Shown here in pieces: positions 16,237 through 24,864 of a stretch of DNA of 64,000 bases. Every line of letters starts with the position of its first letter. Position 1 is the first letter of the stretch. A program made the position numbers and the translations under genes. The notes under the pieces are model-generated. The model did no database searches, had not been told where the DNA came from, and was given only the letters and a program-made list of their open reading frames with translations. Source of the DNA: Archangium sp. (lineage in GTDB: Bacteria; Myxococcota; Myxococcia; Myxococcales; Myxococcaceae); assembly GCA_030695565.1 (NCBI GenBank), contig JAUYRZ010000082.1, forward strand, positions 1 through 64,000. Reading direction: 5' to 3'.

Positions 16237-18375
16237 TCAAGACCTGTCACGCGACTCGCTCGGCCCCTGGCAAAGCGCGCTCAGCAACGGCGCCCACGGC
16301 GAGCCGGCCTCACACAACCAGGCCTTGCGGTGCAGCGTGGCCAGCGCCTCTCCATCTTCGAGCAACCAGACCTGATCCGCGCGCGTGAGCACCTGCGGTC
16401 CCTGCGTCAGGCAGCGCTCCACCAACTCAGCTCGACGGGCACGCCGGGGCGCCGTGTTGCCGCGACGCCGCGCGAGCGCCACGTGCAGCCGATTCTTCCG
16501 GGGGTGCAGCACGGCGTCGGTGAACGCGTCGACCGCGGTGTGCGGCACGGCAGGCGCTGCGTTCAGCTCGGCGACCACCACCGGCGCCTCTTGCTCTTCC
16601 GGCGTGTTGAGCACGCCCCACTCACGCCACCGCCGGCCCGTGCGAAAGCGCCCGAGCCAGACCGAGACGGGCCCCGCGAGCAGCAACGGGATCGCCACCG
16701 GCAGGGCCCAGAGCATGAACGAAGGCCGCAGCCAGTACGCAAAAGCGCTCCAGGCCACGGCGAGCAACGCGCCGGGGAGATGCTTGACCAGCGCCTGGCG
16801 CCAACCCGACTCCTGCGTGCGGTTCTGCCCGGCCCAGCGCACCTCGACGTTGAACAAGGTGATCAACACGCTGAGGGTGTGACTGTTCATTCGCACCGGC
16901 GCGAGCAGCACCGAGATCAGCGACTCGATGAGCACGCCCAGGAACACGCGCGGCAACCCGCCCATCGCGCGCGTGCGTGCCCGATCGAGCGCGAGATCGA
17001 TCAACGCGAGCAGCTTGGGGGTGAACAAGAGAAAGACCGTGCTCGCCGCGAGGCGAATCGCCCACTGAGGGTGCCACTGGGGCCACACCGGGAACAAGTT
17101 GTGCGGCTCGGGAAAGTACTCGATGGGAAACAGCGTGAAGCGCGCCAGCTCGACGGTGAGCAGCACCAGGTAGGTGAACCAGAGCGCGGCCGAGAGGTAC
17201 GACATGATGCCGTTGATGAACGCGAGGCGATGCGCGAACGCGAAGCCGCGGCGGAAGAGAAACCAGAGGTGCTGCAGGTTGCCGTGCGCCCAGCGCCGGT
17301 CGCGCGCCAGCTCGTCGTCGAGCGTGGGTGGTGGCTCTTCGTAACTTCCACCCAGCTCGGGATCGAGCCAGACCTCGTAGCCCGCCTTGCGCATGTACGC
17401 GGCCTCGACGAAGTCGTGGCTGAGCACCGAGCCGCTCAAGAAGCCGTGGCCTCGCAGCCGGCGCAGCCCGCAGTGCTTCATGAAGGCGTCGACCCGGATG
17501 ATGCCGTTGTGGCCCCAGAACGAAGCGTCGCCCAGTTGCAGCGCGGCGAGCCCGTCGGTGAACAACGGGCCGTAGAGGCTGCTGGAGAACTGCTGCACGC
17601 GCGCGTGAGGCGAGGCGGCGTTGATCAACCGCGGCCGGGTCTGGAGGATACCGGTGCGCGGTGAGGCCTCCATCAATCTCACGAGCCGCACCAGGGTCTC
17701 GCCGCTCATCACGCTGTCGGCGTCCATCACGATGGCGTAGCGAAAGCTGCGGCCCCAACGCCTCAGGAAGTCGCCGATGTTTCCCGTCTTGCGGTTGAGG
17801 TTCACGCCGCGACGCCGGTAGTGGATCGGGGGCATGCCCAGCTCGACGCGCAGCGCGTGCCACGCCTCGCGTTCACGCAGCCAGTGCTGGGGGTTGCGGC
17901 TGTCCGACAAGATGAAGAGCTCGAATGAATCGGCGCCGCCGCTGCGTTGCAGGTCGCGCCAGGTGCTGCGAATGCCCGCGAAGGTGCGCTCCACGTCTTC
18001 GTGGAAGATGGGCACCAGGAGGGCCGTGCGCGCGAGGGGAAGCGACCGGCTCGTCTCCGCCAGCCACGTGCTGGGGCTGAAGCGGTCTCCACCGAGCCGG
18101 CGGATCACGAAGCCGAACAGGGCCACCCAGAAGCCCGAGGAGATCCACGAGAAGAGCACGAAGAACACCGCGAGAATCGCGCGCTCCAGCCAGAGGTCGC
18201 CCCGGTACGGCAACACGCTCCTGAGCGCCCAGGTGGCCGCGATGGACTGCCCGAAGACGCCGATGAAGACCAGCGCGCGCCTGAGTCGCCCGGCGTTCTG
18301 CCATCGAGGTGGGGCGCTCGTCTGGGCGGGTGCACCGGAGTGGACCAGGGTCTCCACGTGCGCCTCAGCGACCAT
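16237..18375 (-). CDS. mdoH: Glucan biosynthesis glucosyltransferase MdoH/OpgH
   Basis: A 712-aa inner-membrane glycosyltransferase (family GT2) that polymerises glucose from UDP-glucose into periplasmic glucans. ATG 18375 is chosen; it overlaps orf85 by 11 nt. The catalytic core is recognisable: LVPIFHEDVERTF, AIVMDADSVMSGETLVR (the DxD region), SHDFVEAAYMRKAGYEVWL, and RDRRWAHGNLQHLW, equivalent to the Q/R-x-x-RW motif. Hydrophobic segments flank the core (two before, several after). The N-terminal cytoplasmic part is shorter than in E. coli OpgH. It is the last gene of the mdoG-orf85-mdoH operon. Confidence 0.9.
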   Translation of the reverse strand: MVAEAHVETLVHSGAPAQTSAPPRWQNAGRLRRALVFIGVFGQSIAATWALRSVLPYRGDLWLERAILAVFFVLFSWISSGFWVALFGFVIRRLGGDRFSPSTWLAETSRSLPLARTALLVPIFHEDVERTFAGIRSTWRDLQRSGGADSFELFILSDSRNPQHWLREREAWHALRVELGMPPIHYRRRGVNLNRKTGNIGDFLRRWGRSFRYAIVMDADSVMSGETLVRLVRLMEASPRTGILQTRPRLINAASPHARVQQFSSSLYGPLFTDGLAALQLGDASFWGHNGIIRVDAFMKHCGLRRLRGHGFLSGSVLSHDFVEAAYMRKAGYEVWLDPELGGSYEEPPPTLDDELARDRRWAHGNLQHLWFLFRRGFAFAHRLAFINGIMSYLSAALWFTYLVLLTVELARFTLFPIEYFPEPHNLFPVWPQWHPQWAIRLAASTVFLLFTPKLLALIDLALDRARTRAMGGLPRVFLGVLIESLISVLLAPVRMNSHTLSVLITLFNVEVRWAGQNRTQESGWRQALVKHLPGALLAVAWSAFAYWLRPSFMLWALPVAIPLLLAGPVSVWLGRFRTGRRWREWGVLNTPEEQEAPVVVAELNAAPAVPHTAVDAFTDAVLHPRKNRLHVALARRRGNTAPRRARRAELVERCLTQGPQVLTRADQVWLLEDGEALATLHRKAWLCEAGSPWAPLLSALCQGPSESRDRS

Positions 18376-18622
18376 CGCTTGCGTAGGCGATGTGGCCTCG
18401 CAGCACCGGCGGTGCACTCGTTTGGATCGGCGGAATCCAGGAGGTGAGCGACTCGAGCTGCCGCCAGATGGCCGCGCCGCCTTCTCCCTCACCCGCATCG
18501 GCCAGCGCGTTCATCGAGCTCCGCATGCCCTGCAGCGCGCTGGGCCCATCGACCCCGCTCAAGCGCAGGTAGCAGTACGCGCGCTGGAGCAGCTGCAGGT
18601 TGAGCTCGGAGCCGGGCGTCAT
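18365..18622 (-). CDS. Small protein between mdoG and mdoH (orf85)
   Basis: An 85-aa ORF hidden in a longer track ORF. The ATG at 18622 overlaps the mdoG stop by 4 nt (ATGA), and its end overlaps mdoH by 11 nt, so it is translationally coupled in the operon. The product is helical and soluble-looking (LNLQLLQRAYCYLRLSGVDG, AAIWRQLESLTSWIPP), with no signal peptide. Position suggests a cytoplasmic accessory or a split-off N-terminal part of MdoH. I do not recognise a family. Confidence 0.7.
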   Translation of the reverse strand: MTPGSELNLQLLQRAYCYLRLSGVDGPSALQGMRSSMNALADAGEGEGGAAIWRQLESLTSWIPPIQTSAPPVLRGHIAYASDGR

Positions 18623-20181
18623 CGGCCCAGCTCGGGAATGGGGTTCTCCTGCTGCAGGGTGTACGTCCACGTCTCGGTGAGCGCCTGGTTCTCGTGCAGC
18701 AACGCGCCCCGCAGCGCCAACGGCTTGTTCTCTGCGGGCCGCGCGAGGATCGCCAGGCGCCACACCTGGCTCGCTTCGACCCACGACACCGAGTGCTCCA
18801 GCACCTGGCCACCTTCCATCGCGCTCACCTCGGCGCGCAGGGGGGCCGACGGAGCCCGCGCCTCGAGCGCGCCGCCTTTGAAGTCGACCAGCACGCGGTA
18901 GCGCCCCTTGGAGTCGCCCGGCCCATCGAACTCGCCACGCCCCACGAAGGTGTGCACGCTGCGGCCGAGCACGCTGCGCGTCTCGGTGTTGGCCGCCTGC
19001 AACACCGGCGCGTCACCCACGTCGATGCGGTACTCGAAGGTCAACGCGCTGCCCGCCGCGACGGCCGCGGGCGGCGACCAGAAGGCCACGATGTTGTCGT
19101 TGGTCTCTTCTTTGGTGGGGAGCTCCACCAGCACCACCCGGCCCGGGCCCCAGCTGCCCACGGGCGTGATCCACATGCTGGGCCGGCGCTCGTAGCTCGC
19201 TTCGGGATCTTCGTAGGAGGAGAAGCGTTGATCTCGCTGCATCAGGCCGAAGCCCTTCACGTCGCGCACGATGAACGACTGCACGTTGAGCGTGCGTGGG
19301 TTCATCAACGGGTTCCACAACCACTCGCCGTTGCCGTCGTGTACCAGCAGCCCATCGGAGTCGTGCACCTCGGGCCGCCAGTGACCGAGCGGCCTCGAGG
19401 AAGGCTCGCCGTAGAAGAACATGCTGGTGAGCGGCGCCACGCCGAGCAGCTCCATGCGTTCGCGCGCGAAGAGCAGCGCCTTCACCTCGATGCGCGTGAC
19501 GTCTCCGGGGAAGACGGTGAACTGGTAGGCGCCGGTGAGCCGCTTGCTGTCGAGCAGGCCGTAGATGCGCATCGACTTCGCGTCGTTGGCGGGCTTCTCC
19601 AGCCAGAACTCGACGAAGGAGGGAAACTCTTCGCCCGACGGCAGTGCGGTGTCGATCGCCGCTCCGCGCCCGGAGAGCCCCCAGTTGTCGCCCTTGCCGA
19701 CCGCGCGGAAGTAGCTGGCGCCGGCGAAGACGAGAAACTGATCATGCACGGCAGGCGTGTTGAGGGGGAACGTGAGCTTGAAACCCGCGAAGCCGAGATC
19801 GGCGGGCACCTTGCGCATCAACTCCGTGTCGTCGCTGGTGAAGGCGTCGCGCTTGAACGGCAGCGGGGCCACGCTCTTCCCGTTGATGATGTTCAGCTTC
19901 ACGGGGTGCGTGAAGAAGAGACCGGGCACCATCATCATCACTTCGAAGCGGGAGCCGGTGCCGTGCCACAGGCTGCGCGCGGGCTCGAAGCGGATGCTGC
20001 GGAACTCGTCATACGAGAGCTTCCGCATGAAGGCGGGGACCTCAGGCGGCGCGGACCAGGGCCGCATCGAAAGGCCCTTCGCTTTCGCGGCCACCTGATC
20101 GAGGCCGAACTCCGCGCTCCACGCGGCCTGCGCGATGATCAGGCAGACGAAGAGCGCGCAGCGGCAATGTCGAGTCCCCAT
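18619..20181 (-). CDS. mdoG: Glucan biosynthesis protein MdoG/OpgG
   Basis: A 520-aa periplasmic protein needed to build and branch osmoregulated periplasmic glucans. A Sec signal peptide is visible (ALFVCLIIAQAAWSA, cleaved before EFGLDQV). The OpgG beta-sandwich signature follows: AFMRKLSYDEFRSIRFEP, LFFTHPVKLNI, YFRAVGKGDNWGLSGRGAA, and WITPVGSWGPGRVVLVELPT. A GGGGGG tract precedes the ATG at a plausible ribosome binding distance. It is the first gene of the operon; orf85 and mdoH follow with overlaps. Confidence 0.92.
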   Translation of the reverse strand: MGTRHCRCALFVCLIIAQAAWSAEFGLDQVAAKAKGLSMRPWSAPPEVPAFMRKLSYDEFRSIRFEPARSLWHGTGSRFEVMMMVPGLFFTHPVKLNIINGKSVAPLPFKRDAFTSDDTELMRKVPADLGFAGFKLTFPLNTPAVHDQFLVFAGASYFRAVGKGDNWGLSGRGAAIDTALPSGEEFPSFVEFWLEKPANDAKSMRIYGLLDSKRLTGAYQFTVFPGDVTRIEVKALLFARERMELLGVAPLTSMFFYGEPSSRPLGHWRPEVHDSDGLLVHDGNGEWLWNPLMNPRTLNVQSFIVRDVKGFGLMQRDQRFSSYEDPEASYERRPSMWITPVGSWGPGRVVLVELPTKEETNDNIVAFWSPPAAVAAGSALTFEYRIDVGDAPVLQAANTETRSVLGRSVHTFVGRGEFDGPGDSKGRYRVLVDFKGGALEARAPSAPLRAEVSAMEGGQVLEHSVSWVEASQVWRLAILARPAENKPLALRGALLHENQALTETWTYTLQQENPIPELGR

Positions 20182-20326
20182 CGTCCCCCCGGTTCGAAGC
20201 TGGATTGCGCTGGGTGACTAATGAACATGCCGCGGCGCGGCACCACGAATCCCTGGGTGTGTGGGCCCCCGCTTTCGGCAGCGGTCAGCTTCTCTCGAAC
20301 AGGCGCGCCAATTCTGCGCCCACTCC

Positions 20327-21121
20327 TCAGGAGGAAGGCGGTGCGCTCTTCGGAACGAGGTGATGGCGAGCGGCAGCTTCGTGATTCGAGATGCCCTGCC
20401 GCGGGACCAATTCTTCCTTGCGCACCTTTCCGCCGCCCGCCGCGATCAGCTGATCGTCACGCTCGCCGGGATAGCTACCGGTAGCGACGATGACGACGTC
20501 CTTCACCTGCGCGAGGCCACCCTTCTTCACGGCACTCAGGATGGCGGTGTTCGCACCGGGGCCCTGCTCGCGCTCGAAGAGACAGTCGAGCAGCACGAGC
20601 TGATCGGCCTGCAGGGTTCCACTCGTCATCGCCGCGGCGATCGCCCGGCCTCCTGACGAATGCGCGGAGACCACGTACGTGGTGGCGCTCGTCTCGATGA
20701 CGCCCGCTCCGGCGAGCGCATCGCGGGTGGTGCCCGCTTGATCCTTCACGTTGTTCCAGTTGGTGTTGCCCAGGCCCACGTTGCCCTTCGCTTCCGGCAA
20801 CACCCAGACGCGCTGCGGATCTCTGAGCAGCTGCTCCTTGATGTTGCCGGTATGCGGGCCGGCCGCGGCGGCGATGGAGGTCGCGTCACCGTGAAAGTGC
20901 GTCTGCACCGTCACGGGCTTCGCGGGATCAAAACCGGGCGGCACCAGGGTGAGCGTCGGCGCACCTTGGTTGGCGCTGCTGATGGTCAGGATGATGCGCG
21001 CGCGCGGGAGAAACTCGGCCCAGGTCGACCTCGCCTGCTCGAGGGTGCGCGCCCATGCCGGAGGCAGCTGCGACAGCGCCTCGCGCGTGATGCTTCCCAC
21101 CTCGAACGTACGCGGCGGCAT
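20327..21121 (-). CDS. Alpha/beta-hydrolase-like hypothetical protein
   Basis: About 264 aa from ATG 21121 (the track start 21172 is 17 codons longer). It has no obvious signal peptide. THFHGDATS resembles the HG oxyanion motif of hydrolases, and YVVSAHSSGGRAIAAAM has the nucleophile-elbow pattern with Ser, here A-H-S-S-G rather than G-x-S-x-G. An Asp in LVLLDCLFERE could be the acid, and His near SNHEAAARHHLV the base. Triad members are guesses. The gene is divergent from the small gene at 21232. Confidence 0.7.
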   Translation of the reverse strand: MPPRTFEVGSITREALSQLPPAWARTLEQARSTWAEFLPRARIILTISSANQGAPTLTLVPPGFDPAKPVTVQTHFHGDATSIAAAAGPHTGNIKEQLLRDPQRVWVLPEAKGNVGLGNTNWNNVKDQAGTTRDALAGAGVIETSATTYVVSAHSSGGRAIAAAMTSGTLQADQLVLLDCLFEREQGPGANTAILSAVKKGGLAQVKDVVIVATGSYPGERDDQLIAAGGGKVRKEELVPRQGISNHEAAARHHLVPKSAPPSS

Positions 21122-21231
21122 GGTGGAGGAGTCTGAGCCACCCAGCGCCGCGCGACAACTGCGTGAGCGCACCCGAACGTCGCCTCGCGCTCGCGGTGGC
21201 GATGGCGCGCTGCCGAGCGCATACTGCCCTC

Positions 21232-21501
21232 ATGATGGACGTTCGGACATGGGTTGAGCGGCAACGCGCCTCTCACGCCCGCGAAGACGAGCAGGAGGCC
21301 CGGCGTCTCGCGGCTCTCTCGCCAGACGAACGCGCCGAGTTGCTTGCGGCTCTGTGCGCCGGCGCCTTCCGGGTGCTGAAGGCCTTGCCTCCCGACGAGC
21401 AGCAAAAGGCACTGCTCTGGCGCGACCCGCTCCCCGCAAGCTCGCTCGCGGCTCTCTCGCGCCTCCGCAAGGCCTACCGGGGGCGCCCCGGTGGACGCTG
21501 A
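21232..21501 (+). CDS. Small helical protein, unknown
   Basis: The product has 89 aa from ATG-ATG at 21232 (MMDVRTWVERQRASHARED). It is almost entirely charged helix (DEQEARRLAALSPDERAELLAAL), with a C-terminal Arg/Gly end. There is no membrane segment or Cys pair. It overlaps the next gene by 11 nt, suggesting co-expression. Unrecognised. Confidence 0.6.
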   Translation: MMDVRTWVERQRASHAREDEQEARRLAALSPDERAELLAALCAGAFRVLKALPPDEQQKALLWRDPLPASSLAALSRLRKAYRGRPGGR

Positions 21502-22015
21502 CATCGCGGAAGCCGCCAAGCGGGTCGGGCAGGCGCTCGAAGGCGCCGGGGTCGACTACGAGGCTCTGTGGCTCAGCTCACGCTGGCTGCGGATCGAGCT
21601 TGCGGCAGTCGCGGTATCCGAGGCGGAGGCGCGGGGCCTGTGTGAGGGCGACCTGTTGCTCGTCGAGCCGTCTGTGCTTCGAACTGACCTCGAGGAGCGG
21701 GGCTCGGCCCTGTTGGTGCTGAGCACCGGAAGTCGGTTCGAGGTCGAGTTGGCACTCGAGAAGAACGAGTGGTTGGCGCATATCAAGCAGGTGCTGCCAT
21801 TCGAATCGGCTCGCGATTTCGTCTCAGTCAATCTCGTGCATCGGTTGCTGGATTCGCGCGAGTTTCCCGACATCCGACCCGGGGCGACGCTCGCGCTCAA
21901 CACCGTACCCACTGATCAATTGATCATTTGGTGGCGTGAGGAACTCCTCGGCACTGGAGCCTTCATCGAGATCGATGAGCAGATTGGTGTGCGTGTGATC
22001 GCGTTGGCCATCTAG
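21491..22015 (+). CDS. Hypothetical protein (174 aa)
   Basis: A 174-aa soluble protein from a GTG start, overlapping the previous gene by 11 nt. Mixed alpha/beta, with no signal peptide, Cys cluster or familiar motif. Acidic overall (DLEERGSALLVLSTGSRFEVELAL). It ends at the palindromic repeat copy 4, which separates it from the convergent TruA-like gene. The pairing with the upstream small gene is the only contextual clue. Confidence 0.6.
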   Translation: MDADIAEAAKRVGQALEGAGVDYEALWLSSRWLRIELAAVAVSEAEARGLCEGDLLLVEPSVLRTDLEERGSALLVLSTGSRFEVELALEKNEWLAHIKQVLPFESARDFVSVNLVHRLLDSREFPDIRPGATLALNTVPTDQLIIWWREELLGTGAFIEIDEQIGVRVIALAI

Positions 22016-22059
22016 ACCCTCACCCTGACCCTCTCCCGAAGGGCCCGAAGGGAGAGGGA
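22016..22059. repeat. GC-rich palindromic repeat, copy 4
   Basis: CCCTCTCCCGAAGGGCCCGAAGGGAGAGGG between convergent genes, the same 30-nt core as copy 2. Likely to fold as a bidirectional hairpin. Confidence 0.85.
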
Positions 22060-22065
22060 AAGAAG

Positions 22066-22806
22066 TCACCAGGTGAAGGCGGCGCGCTCTTCGGGCGTGA
22101 ACGGATCGACCTCGGCCGGGTAACCCACGCTCCACAACGTCAGTGGCTCGGGCGGCGCAGTCGGGCAGTAGAAGTTCTTCTGCTCCAACAGGCCCGCTCG
22201 GAATTGCTCCATCGTCACCGCGCCCGTCGAGACCGCGGTCATGCCGCCCACCAGCATGCGCACCATGTGCCGCGCGAAGCCCTCGCCGATGAAACGCAGC
22301 GTGAGGCCCACCGGGGTGGGCATGAACTCGATCGAGTTCACCGTGCGCGGTTTGTCTTCGCTCGTCTTGAAATGAAACGCCTTGAAGCTGCGCGTACCGG
22401 GAATCAGCGCGGCCGCTTCACGCAGCAGGGCCTCGTCACCCAGCTGATCCGTGCGCAGCACGTAACGGTACTCCTTCGAGTTCGCGCTCCACGCTGCGTG
22501 AAAGCCGGTCTTCACTTCGCGCGCGAGGTGAATGCCGATGTCCGAGGGCAACACCGCGTTGAGCCGGGGCACCAGGTCTTCCGCTGCGATCTCGCGCTCC
22601 AGCCGGCCGCTGAGCACCTGCATGCGCGCGCTCACGAACTTGTCGGTTCGCCCCGCCACCACCGGGTTGCGCGTCAGGCCCGCGAGGGAAAAGGCCTTGA
22701 GCAGCTCGAGCTGCACCGTGCGGCGGTTCTGCTGCTGCTGGTAACCGTAGAACTCGGCGCCGCGATACCAGCACCAGAGCGCGACGATCTTGAATGGACC
22801 ACTCAC
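22066..22806 (-). CDS. TruA-like tRNA pseudouridine synthase (divergent)
   Basis: A 246-aa product of the TruA family, which converts uridine to pseudouridine at positions 38-40 of tRNA anticodon arms. WYRGAEFYGYQQQQ matches the RNA-binding opening, and the catalytic Asp is D55 in AGRTDKFVSA. FHAAWSANSKEYRYVL, FHFKTSEDKPRTVNSI and GFARHMVRMLVGGM are further TruA landmarks. The usual GRTDxGVHA is replaced by GRTDKFVSA, so the Val-His part is lost; this is a divergent branch closer to the eukaryotic-like type. Whether it is the housekeeping TruA cannot be told from this window. Confidence 0.8.
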   Translation of the reverse strand: MSGPFKIVALWCWYRGAEFYGYQQQQNRRTVQLELLKAFSLAGLTRNPVVAGRTDKFVSARMQVLSGRLEREIAAEDLVPRLNAVLPSDIGIHLAREVKTGFHAAWSANSKEYRYVLRTDQLGDEALLREAAALIPGTRSFKAFHFKTSEDKPRTVNSIEFMPTPVGLTLRFIGEGFARHMVRMLVGGMTAVSTGAVTMEQFRAGLLEQKNFYCPTAPPEPLTLWSVGYPAEVDPFTPEERAAFTW

Positions 22807-22844
22807 GGCGCGCGACCTTACAGCCGGCGTTAGACTCGCGCCGC

Positions 22845-23738
22845 ATGAGTGAGCTCAACTCAATCCTCCTGGCGGCGCGCCAGGCCTGGGCGAACGGTGA
22901 GACGCCCGTGCTCGCCACCGTCGTCGCCACCCGCGGCTCGTCGTACCGGAAGCCCGGCGCCCGCATGCTCGTCACCGCGCAAGGCTGGCAGGCCGGCAGC
23001 ATCAGCGGCGGCTGTCTCGAGGCCGACGTGGTGCGCCGCGCGGCGTGGCTGGTCGAGCAGGGAAACCCCATCGTGCGCACCTACGACACCTCGGCTGATG
23101 GTGAGGTCGCGCTGGGCTGCGGCGGTGAGGTCGACGTGCTGCTCGAGCCGTTTCGCGCTGACGGGCCCACGGCTCGCGCGATGGTGCAGGTGATCGAGAC
23201 GCGCCAACCCGTCGAGCTCACGGTGATGGAGGGGCGCACCGAGACCCTGCGTCCTTCAGTGCGGCTGGTGGTGTGTGGCGCCGGGCACGATGCGTTGCCG
23301 GTGCACAGCATGGCGAGCGCGCTGGGGTGGGATGTGCACGTGGTCGATTGGCGGTCGGCGCAGGCGACTCGCGCTCGGTTTCCCGGGGCGACCACGCAGG
23401 TGCTCGCTCCGGAGGCGCTGAAGGAGCTGCCGCTCGAGGCCGGGTGTGCGGTGGTCGTGATGTCGCACCATCTCGTCTATGACGCGCGCGTGCTCGAGGC
23501 GGTGTTGCGCTCACCGCTGCCGGCGTACATCGGGGTGCTGGGGCCGGCGAAACGCACCCGCGAGCTCCTCGCGATGTTGCCGGCTGGGTTGGACCTCGCG
23601 CGACTTCATGCACCCGTGGGTCTGGCGCTCGGGGGTGAAGGGCCCGCTTCGGTGGCCCTCGCGATCGTGGCGGAGATTCATGCGGTGCTTCATGGGGCGC
23701 GTGGAACTTCGAGGCATGAAGTGAGTCCTTCACCCTGA
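22845..23738 (+). CDS. XdhC/CoxI-family protein
   Basis: A 297-aa product from ATG 22845. The N-terminal XdhC/CoxI domain is clear: ATVVATRGSSYRKPGARMLV, then GSISGGCLEADV, and an AxGCGGEVDVLLEP strand (the track reads ALGCGGEVDVLLEPF). The C-terminal Rossmann-like domain (LVVCGAGHDALPVHSMAS) and GVLGPAKRT complete the family layout. XdhC proteins insert or sulfurate molybdenum cofactor in xanthine dehydrogenase-type enzymes, but no such enzyme gene is nearby here. Divergent from the TruA-like gene, 38 nt apart. Confidence 0.85.
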   Translation: MSELNSILLAARQAWANGETPVLATVVATRGSSYRKPGARMLVTAQGWQAGSISGGCLEADVVRRAAWLVEQGNPIVRTYDTSADGEVALGCGGEVDVLLEPFRADGPTARAMVQVIETRQPVELTVMEGRTETLRPSVRLVVCGAGHDALPVHSMASALGWDVHVVDWRSAQATRARFPGATTQVLAPEALKELPLEAGCAVVVMSHHLVYDARVLEAVLRSPLPAYIGVLGPAKRTRELLAMLPAGLDLARLHAPVGLALGGEGPASVALAIVAEIHAVLHGARGTSRHEVSPSP

Positions 23739-23758
23739 CCCTCCCGAAGGGAGAGGGG
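23728..23758. repeat. GC-rich palindromic repeat, copy 5 (short form)
   Basis: CCCTGACCCTCCCGAAGGGAGAGGGG, a shortened copy lacking one arm, overlapping the last codons of the XdhC-like gene (tail SPSP). Confidence 0.75.
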
Positions 23759-23785
23759 TCGCACCTGTGGTATCGAGGTGCCCCG

Positions 23786-24833
23786 ATGCGGCGTTCGCTT
23801 CTGTGCTTCTTGCTGATCAGCTGTGCGCCCACGCCCGCGGTGAAGACGCCCGAGCCAGATGAGCTCACCGCGCTGCTCACCAGCATCCCCCCGCTCTGTG
23901 CGGCCGTCGCACCCCTCGAGAAGATCAGCTGCCCTCCGGACACCGCCCGTGCCCACCGGTGCGTGCATCGTCGAACGTTTCGACCTGCGCTCGAACCGGC
24001 TCACCGACCGTCTCGTGTACGCGGGCAGCGACCTGGTGCACGAAGAACGCGTGGTCTCCGCTCACACCAAAGAGAACACCACCTTCACGTACGACGAGGG
24101 CCATCGCCTGGTGGAGAAGACACTCTGCCTCAACGCCGGCGCGGGTGAACCCGAGTGGCATCCCTCCTGGCGGCCACCGATGGCCGTCTACGACGAGCCC
24201 CTCACTGCTCAGACCCGCACCGTCATCTTCTACGAAGGCGACACCCGCTCGCCCCGCTTCGCGCGCATCGACAGCAGCTCCGGCGAAGACGGGTACCGGA
24301 TGAAGCTCTGCTACGCGTACGACGCGGCGGGCCAACGAGCACGCCGGTTTCAGACCTTCCGGACCCAGGTCGAAGCCGCGCTGCAGGTGCAGGTGCGCAG
24401 CTACACGCGAAAAGGTGGCCAGCTCTCCGCGATCGAGACGAAGAACCTCGCGCTCAAAGGCCGCGCGCTGGCAGGCCAGACCAACTCGCGGGTCGACTTC
24501 CTCTACGACGAGGCGCGCCGCCTCACCGGGTACCGCACGGGCGAGTACACCACCCGGCTTCGGTATGACGAACGCGGGCGCTTCGTCGCCTTCGCTGGCA
24601 CCACCTTCGAGTCAGACGACGCCGGCCGGCTGCAGCGCTTTCACGCCGGAGATCCCGCCCTCGATGGCCGCTTCGAGTGGGATGCTTCGGGTCGCATCGA
24701 ACGCGCCTCGTTCGAGAGTGGTGATGGCTATCGGGTGACCTACGCTCCCACCTGCGCCGCGGGCTTTTCACCGCCGCCCGTCACTCCCAGCGTGGAGGGG
24801 TACCTGTTCTACGAGGGGAAGGACGAGCTCTGA
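23786..24833 (+). pseudogene. YD-repeat lipoprotein with apparent frameshift
   Basis: An N-terminal frame from ATG 23786 gives a convincing lipoprotein signal (SLLCFLLISCAP, lipobox Cys 13) and about 40 mature residues to KISCPPDTA. From about 23935-23950 the coding signal moves to a second frame, in which PVPTGACIVERFDLRSNRL leads into a long domain. That domain has YD-repeat-like motifs (TYDEGHRLVEK, LYDEARRLTGYRTGEYTT, RLRYDERGRFV), as in Rhs-type cell-surface proteins. Neither frame alone makes a sensible product. A sequencing error, a recent mutation or programmed shifting are all possible. A read-level check would decide. Confidence 0.6.
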
Positions 24834-24864
24834 AAGTGCGCTATCTGCGCGGGAGGGACCGCCC

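Noticed and set aside
16108-17664. 518-aa plus-strand ORF
   Set aside because: Antisense of mdoH; Arg/Glu/Gln-rich shadow.
18694-20217. 507-aa plus-strand ORF
   Set aside because: Antisense of mdoG; His/Arg/Gly-rich shadow.
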